Shown: one piece after another, positions 59,768 to 64,000 of the stretch | Position numbering within the stretch: position 1 is the first letter of the stretch | How the letters are laid out: each line of letters opens with the position of its first letter | Origin: Salinilacustrithrix sp003476595 | GTDB lineage: Bacteria > Actinomycetota > Acidimicrobiia > Acidimicrobiales > Salinilacustritrichaceae | DNA length: 64,000 nucleotides | Assembly (NCBI GenBank): GCA_963972525.1 | Contig: CAXAUZ010000017.1 | Location: forward strand, 1-64,000 | Reading direction: 5' to 3' | Notes under the pieces: generated by a model | What the model was told of the DNA's origin: nothing | Database searches by the model: none | What the model saw: only the letters and a program-made list of their open reading frames with translations | Translations under genes and position numbers: made by a program

Positions 59768-62566
59768 GTGGATTCAGGCACGTACGCAACCAAGGCAGAG
59801 ATCAGGGACCGGGCGGCCAAGTTCGCCGAGAAGTGGAAGGACGCCACCTCCGAGCAGGCGGAGCGGCAGTCGTTCTGGAACGACTTCTTCGCCATGTTCG
59901 GGGTCGAGCGCAAGCAGGTGGCGATCTTCGAGCAGATCGCCAAACGAACCTCGACGGACAACATCGGATGGATCGACCTCCTCGACCCGAAGCGGATGGC
60001 CGTCGAGCACAAGTCGGCCGGGGCCGACCTCGACGCCGCCATGGACCAACTCGTCGACTACCTGCCGAGCCTGACCCCCGGAGAGCACCCCTGGCTCCTC
60101 GTTGCGTGCGACTTCCAGCGGTTCAAGTGGCAGAACCTGGAGACCGACGAGTCCGGCGAGTTCAGCTTGGCGGAGTTGCCGGACCACGTCGAGATGTTCT
60201 GGTGGCTCGCCGGCTACGACAAGCCGCACCAGGAGTTCGCCACCCAGGAGGAGGCAAGCCTCGCAGCGACCGATCTCCTCGCCGCCGTGTCCATGCGACT
60301 GATGGACAACGGCTACGACCACCATGACCTGCGCGAGTGGATGACCCGCATCCTCTTCATCCTCTTTGCCGACGACACCGGCATCTGGGATCGAGCCGCC
60401 TTCCACTCCTACATCTCGCTCCACACCCGCCAGGACGGCACGGACCTCGGCCCCAGGATCGAGATGATTTTCGAGGTGCTGAACACGCCGCCCGAGAAGC
60501 GCCAGAAGAACCTCGACGAAGACCTGCGAGACCTCACCTACGTCAACGGGGACTTGTTCTCCAACCGACTCAGCATCCCCGTGTGCGATCGCGAGACCCG
60601 GGACGCTCTCCTGTGGGCCTCCGCCTTCAACTGGGGTGCCATCAGCCCCGCCATCTTCGGCTCCCTCTTCCAGAACGTCATGGAGTCACGGGAGCGCCGG
60701 CAACTCGGGGCGCACTACACGACCGAGGAGAACATCCTCAAAGTCATCGAGCCGCTGTTCCTCGACGACCTGTGGGCCGAACTCGACGCCGCAAAGACGG
60801 CGCCGGCCCTGCGGGCGTTCCACGACAAGTTGGCCGGCCTCAAGTTCATCGACCCCGCCTGCGGCTGCGGCAACTTCCTCGTGATCGCCTACCGCGAGTT
60901 GCGACGCATCGAGACAGAGACGCTCCGACGACTGGCCAAGAAGGACCAGGCTCGGAGGGGACGAGGCGGCCAGAAAAGCGGCCAGCGTGTCGCGTCGTTG
61001 GAGTTCCTCTGCCGGGTGAAGGTCGACCAGTTCTACGGCATCGAGGTCGACGAGTGGCCGGCGCGGATCGCCCGCACCGCCATGTACCTCACCGACCACC
61101 TGGCCAACCGAGAGGTCTCCGCCGAGTTCGGCGAGCACTACGTCCGGTTCCCCATCCCGGCCTCGCCATACATCGTGATCGGCAACGCCCTCCGCATGGA
61201 CTGGACGGAGGTCCTGTCCGACCCGGACTGGGTGTTCGGCAATCCGCCCTTCGTCGATCGGAAGAACCGAGACGCAGACCAACGCGAGGATCATGCGCTG
61301 ATCCACGGCAGCGGGCGCGGGACCGGCAACCTCGACTACGTCACCGGCTGGTTCGCCAAGGCGGCCCCCTACATGGATGCGACAGGGGCGCGCACCGCCT
61401 TCGTCGCCACCAACTCAATCACCCAGGGATCGCAGGTCCCGGAGTTGTGGCCCCGCTTGTTCGACGCCGGCGTCACGATCACGTTCGCCCACCGCCCATT
61501 CGCGTGGAAGTCCGAGGCTCGCGGGATGGCGCACGTCCATGTGGTCATCATCGGCATGGCGATCGGTGACACCACCGGGACCCAGAGGCTATGGGACTAC
61601 CCCGACCCCAAGGGACCGGGAATCGAGTCCGCAGCGTCATGCATCGGGCCGTACCTCACCGACAGCGCGCCGATCGTCGTGCACCGGGCCGGCGCGCCGA
61701 TCGTCGCCAACGTCCCCAAAGCGACCTACGGCGCCACCGCCGGCGACAAGGGGCACCTGCTGTTCACCGAGGACACCGTTGCGGACGCCCTCGCCGACCC
61801 TATCGCCAAGAAGTACCTACGCCTCTACATCGGAGCCGACGAGTTGCTCAACGGCCAGCGTCGCTGGGTGCTGTGGCTGGACGGTGTGCCGGCGTCCGAG
61901 ATGCGCAAGAGCAACCTCATCTCCGACCGCGTGGCAAAGGTGAAGAAGTTCAGGAGCGACTCCAACCGGGCGGGCACGAAGGCGGCCGCTGCGACGCCCT
62001 GGCTGCTGCTCGAACCCCGGGCACCGTCGAGCAACTACCTGTTCGTGCCGTGCGTCTCGTCGGAGCGCCGCGACTACGTGCCCATGGAGTTGCGCGGCAC
62101 CGACACCATCGTCCGCGCCTCCTCGTGGTTCATCGAGGGCGCGGACATGTTCCTGTTCGGGATGCTGCACTCGGCGATGTTCATGGCCTGGGTGCGCATG
62201 GTCGGCGGTCGGCTGGAGTCCCGCCTCCAGGTCTCGGCCGAGACCGTCTACAACACCTTCCCGTTCCCCGACCCCACCCCGGCGGCCCGACAGAAGGTGG
62301 AGAAGGCGGCCGCCAAGGTGATCGCCGCCCGCAAGAAGCACCCGACCTCCACGCTGGAGGACCTCTACGACCCGAGGTTCATGCCGATCGACCTCCGCGC
62401 CGCTCACAACGATCTTGACAAGGCAGCCGACGCCGCCATGAACCCCCGCAGGCGGTTCCGCTCGGATGCCGACCGCCTGGCGTACCTGCTCGATCGCTAC
62501 GAGGCGATCACGTCCCCACTGGTGACCACGCCCACACCGAAGCGCCGTCGCGCCGCCAAGCCCTAG
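59768..62566 (+). CDS. MmeI-like single-chain restriction-modification enzyme
   Basis: 932 residues from a GTG placed where MmeI-type proteins begin (TYATKAEIRDRAAKFAEKWK, then ERQSFWNDFFAMFGV); the frame opens earlier at 59672. MmeI is about 919 residues. Order of parts: N-terminal nuclease with DLLDPKRMAVEHKSAG (the E-x-K motif, about 72-82), a helical spacer, and an N6-adenine methyltransferase with motif I FIDPACGCGNFL (about 361) and VFGNPPFVDRK (about 488). The target-recognition region comes next, then a C-terminal helical tail. One polypeptide should methylate and cut at one site type; no separate subunits are needed. All motifs appear intact. Confidence 0.9.
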   Translation: MDSGTYATKAEIRDRAAKFAEKWKDATSEQAERQSFWNDFFAMFGVERKQVAIFEQIAKRTSTDNIGWIDLLDPKRMAVEHKSAGADLDAAMDQLVDYLPSLTPGEHPWLLVACDFQRFKWQNLETDESGEFSLAELPDHVEMFWWLAGYDKPHQEFATQEEASLAATDLLAAVSMRLMDNGYDHHDLREWMTRILFILFADDTGIWDRAAFHSYISLHTRQDGTDLGPRIEMIFEVLNTPPEKRQKNLDEDLRDLTYVNGDLFSNRLSIPVCDRETRDALLWASAFNWGAISPAIFGSLFQNVMESRERRQLGAHYTTEENILKVIEPLFLDDLWAELDAAKTAPALRAFHDKLAGLKFIDPACGCGNFLVIAYRELRRIETETLRRLAKKDQARRGRGGQKSGQRVASLEFLCRVKVDQFYGIEVDEWPARIARTAMYLTDHLANREVSAEFGEHYVRFPIPASPYIVIGNALRMDWTEVLSDPDWVFGNPPFVDRKNRDADQREDHALIHGSGRGTGNLDYVTGWFAKAAPYMDATGARTAFVATNSITQGSQVPELWPRLFDAGVTITFAHRPFAWKSEARGMAHVHVVIIGMAIGDTTGTQRLWDYPDPKGPGIESAASCIGPYLTDSAPIVVHRAGAPIVANVPKATYGATAGDKGHLLFTEDTVADALADPIAKKYLRLYIGADELLNGQRRWVLWLDGVPASEMRKSNLISDRVAKVKKFRSDSNRAGTKAAAATPWLLLEPRAPSSNYLFVPCVSSERRDYVPMELRGTDTIVRASSWFIEGADMFLFGMLHSAMFMAWVRMVGGRLESRLQVSAETVYNTFPFPDPTPAARQKVEKAAAKVIAARKKHPTSTLEDLYDPRFMPIDLRAAHNDLDKAADAAMNPRRRFRSDADRLAYLLDRYEAITSPLVTTPTPKRRRAAKP

Positions 62567-62727
62567 GTCTTTCTAGGTCGGCTCTCAGCCCGCCTGTGTG
62601 GGCGTCTCCGGCGTTATCCGCCCGATGCCTAGCGGCTTCGGCCCAGCATCTGCGAATCCGTTTGCCGGTCGAGCGGTCCCGATCGGCATTGGCTCGGTAT
62701 GGGCCGTCCCCGCCGAGGAGCCGGACA

Positions 62728-64000
62728 GTGATGTGGGACGGGCGCGACCAGTCCTCGGCCCACTACCGGGGCCATCGGCCGGGTGGTGAGTGGGACGAGG
62801 TCGTCGGGGTGCTGGTGATCGTGGTGATCGGCGCCGTGGCCGGTGTGCTGGCGATCGGGCACCTCTCCGCGGTGATCTTCGACCGGGCCTGGCCGTCCTA
62901 CGGACTGGCCGACGTCCCCAGGGTGCTGGGCGGTGTCATGGCCCAGCCGGGCGATCCGGGTCGGGCGTGGGATCCGGTCAACACGGGCGGACGGCCCCCC
63001 GGGCCGCTGGCCTTCTGGGGCACCGGCCTCGTCGTGGTGGTCGCGGGGGTTGGCGGCTGGCTGATGGCGACGCGGGCGCCTTCGCCGGCGAGATCATCAG
63101 ATGACGGCCTGGAGTGGGCGAAGCGGTCGCAGTGGCGCCGGCTGCGGGTGCACAGGCCCGGTCGGGCCCGGATCGTGGTCGGTCGTGGCGGGTCCCGGCT
63201 GGACCGCTCTCTGGTGGCCGCCGAGGAACGCCATTCGGTGTTGGTGATCGGCACCACCCAGTCGGGCAAGACGTCGGGGCTGGCGGTGCCGGCGATCCTG
63301 GACTGGCCCGGCCCGGTCGTCGCGACGTCGACGAAGGGTGATCTGGTCGATGACACGGCGGGGTGGCGGGCCCATCGGGGCCGGGTGCAGGTCTTCGACC
63401 CGGCCGATGTGACCGCCTATCCGGGGTCGTCGTGGACGCCGATGGCCAACTCGGCGACGTGGGAGGGGGCGATGGCCGACGCCGCCGGTCTCGCGAAGGC
63501 GGGGCTGATGATCGCCGGCCGGGACCTGCGGATGGGCAAGTTGTGGTTCGACGGCGCCCAGAAGCTCCTCGGCCCCTACCTGTACGCGGCCGGGCGGTCG
63601 GGCCGGACGATTACCGATGTGGCCCGGTGGATCGACGCCGAGGACTTCGACACGGTCCGGGACCTGCTCGGCGACTGCCCGGACGCGGTGTTGGCGCACG
63701 AGTCCACGTTCCGGCGCCGGGACGATTCCCGGTCCGACCTGTTCCAGATCGCCCAGCAGATCCTGGGCGTCTACCTGGACCCGGTGGTCGCCCGCTCCGC
63801 CGAGCGGTCTGAAATCGTCGCCGAAGAGCTGTTCGACGGGGGTGCGCACACGTTCTTCGTGACCGCCCCGGACAAGGACCAGGACCGGTTCGAGGCGGTG
63901 TTCTCCACGATCATCCGCCAGTTCTTCGACGCCGCCGACACGGCCGCGGCCCGCAACGGCGGCCGTCTGAAGGCGCCGCTACTGGTCGTGTTGGACGAGG
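62728..64000 (+). CDS. VirD4/TraG-like conjugation coupling ATPase (cut by window end)
   Basis: The GTG at 62728 follows AGGAG by 7 bases; an ATG lies three bases on. The first 424 residues are visible. Two membrane helices (VVGVLVIVVIGAVAGVLAIG and FWGTGLVVVVAGVGGWLMA) precede VLVIGTTQSGKTSGLAVPAI (Walker A, about residue 174). TSTKGDLVDDTAGWRAHRGR and VQVFDPADVTAYPGSSWTPM are typical of TraG-type coupling proteins, and PLLVVLDE at the window edge is Walker B. It should bring the DNA-relaxase complex to the channel encoded at 28.6-35.8 kb. Confidence 0.9.
   Translation, partial: MMWDGRDQSSAHYRGHRPGGEWDEVVGVLVIVVIGAVAGVLAIGHLSAVIFDRAWPSYGLADVPRVLGGVMAQPGDPGRAWDPVNTGGRPPGPLAFWGTGLVVVVAGVGGWLMATRAPSPARSSDDGLEWAKRSQWRRLRVHRPGRARIVVGRGGSRLDRSLVAAEERHSVLVIGTTQSGKTSGLAVPAILDWPGPVVATSTKGDLVDDTAGWRAHRGRVQVFDPADVTAYPGSSWTPMANSATWEGAMADAAGLAKAGLMIAGRDLRMGKLWFDGAQKLLGPYLYAAGRSGRTITDVARWIDAEDFDTVRDLLGDCPDAVLAHESTFRRRDDSRSDLFQIAQQILGVYLDPVVARSAERSEIVAEELFDGGAHTFFVTAPDKDQDRFEAVFSTIIRQFFDAADTAAARNGGRLKAPLLVVLDE

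Overview
The window is high-GC DNA with dense, ATGA/GTGA-overlapping reading frames, frequent GTG starts and Actinobacteria-type protein families. It reads as the accessory part of an actinobacterial genome: a large conjugative plasmid or integrative conjugative element, its left part intact and its middle heavily worked over by insertions, decay and cargo. No rRNA, tRNA, CRISPR array or core housekeeping gene was recognised. The right edge cuts through a conjugation coupling ATPase.

Region 1 (0-9 kb) is a maintenance and replication module. It holds two paralogous small winged-helix-like proteins, a sigma-factor-like protein, an exonuclease VII large-subunit homologue with a predicted C-terminal membrane anchor, an excisionase-type HTH/coiled-coil protein, a replication-initiator-like protein, a ParA ATPase, a small ParA-partner candidate and an archaeal-type ATPase. 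Palindromes and iteron-like repeats (4343-4416, 5678-5910, 7502-7555) look like origin, partition and operator sites.

Region 2 (9.3-20.6 kb) is one tightly overlapping operon for a Tad/Flp-type pilus: TadE-like proteins, a lipoprotein, a secreted protein, CpaB, TadZ, TadA, TadB, TadC, an Flp-like pilin, two more TadE-like proteins, and a 1,079-residue membrane protein joining three LysM domains to an AfsR/BTAD-type regulatory domain.

Region 3 (21-28.4 kb) contains a membrane-anchored HerA-like ATPase divergent from a protein made largely of eleven tandem octapeptides. Beside it lies an ISL3-family insertion sequence with an 8-bp target duplication. That IS is interrupted by a minimal Tn554-like transposon carrying two tyrosine recombinases.

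Region 4 (28.6-35.8 kb) is a Tcp-type conjugation operon: TcpC-like, small membrane protein, TcpE-like, VirB4-like ATPase, VirB6-like channel protein, and a lytic transglycosylase/D,D-carboxypeptidase. The coupling protein (VirD4/TraG-like) sits 27 kb away at 62.7 kb, so the transfer genes are split by cargo.

Region 5 (35.8-62.6 kb) is cargo and debris. It has a RelE/Phd toxin-antitoxin pair, a decayed DUF4160/DUF2442 pair, and a secreted VWA-RHS polymorphic toxin with a candidate immunity gene. A block of phosphotransferase, NUDIX, GNAT and methyltransferase genes lies between two related ~125-bp repeats. Next come a CPCGC-motif protein and its frameshifted relative, remnants of IS21 and HNH genes, secreted HNH/Excalibur nucleases, a tyrosine recombinase, a protein of five tandem HTH units, a beta-propeller-like lipoprotein, an ISL3 remnant, and an MmeI-like single-chain restriction-modification enzyme.
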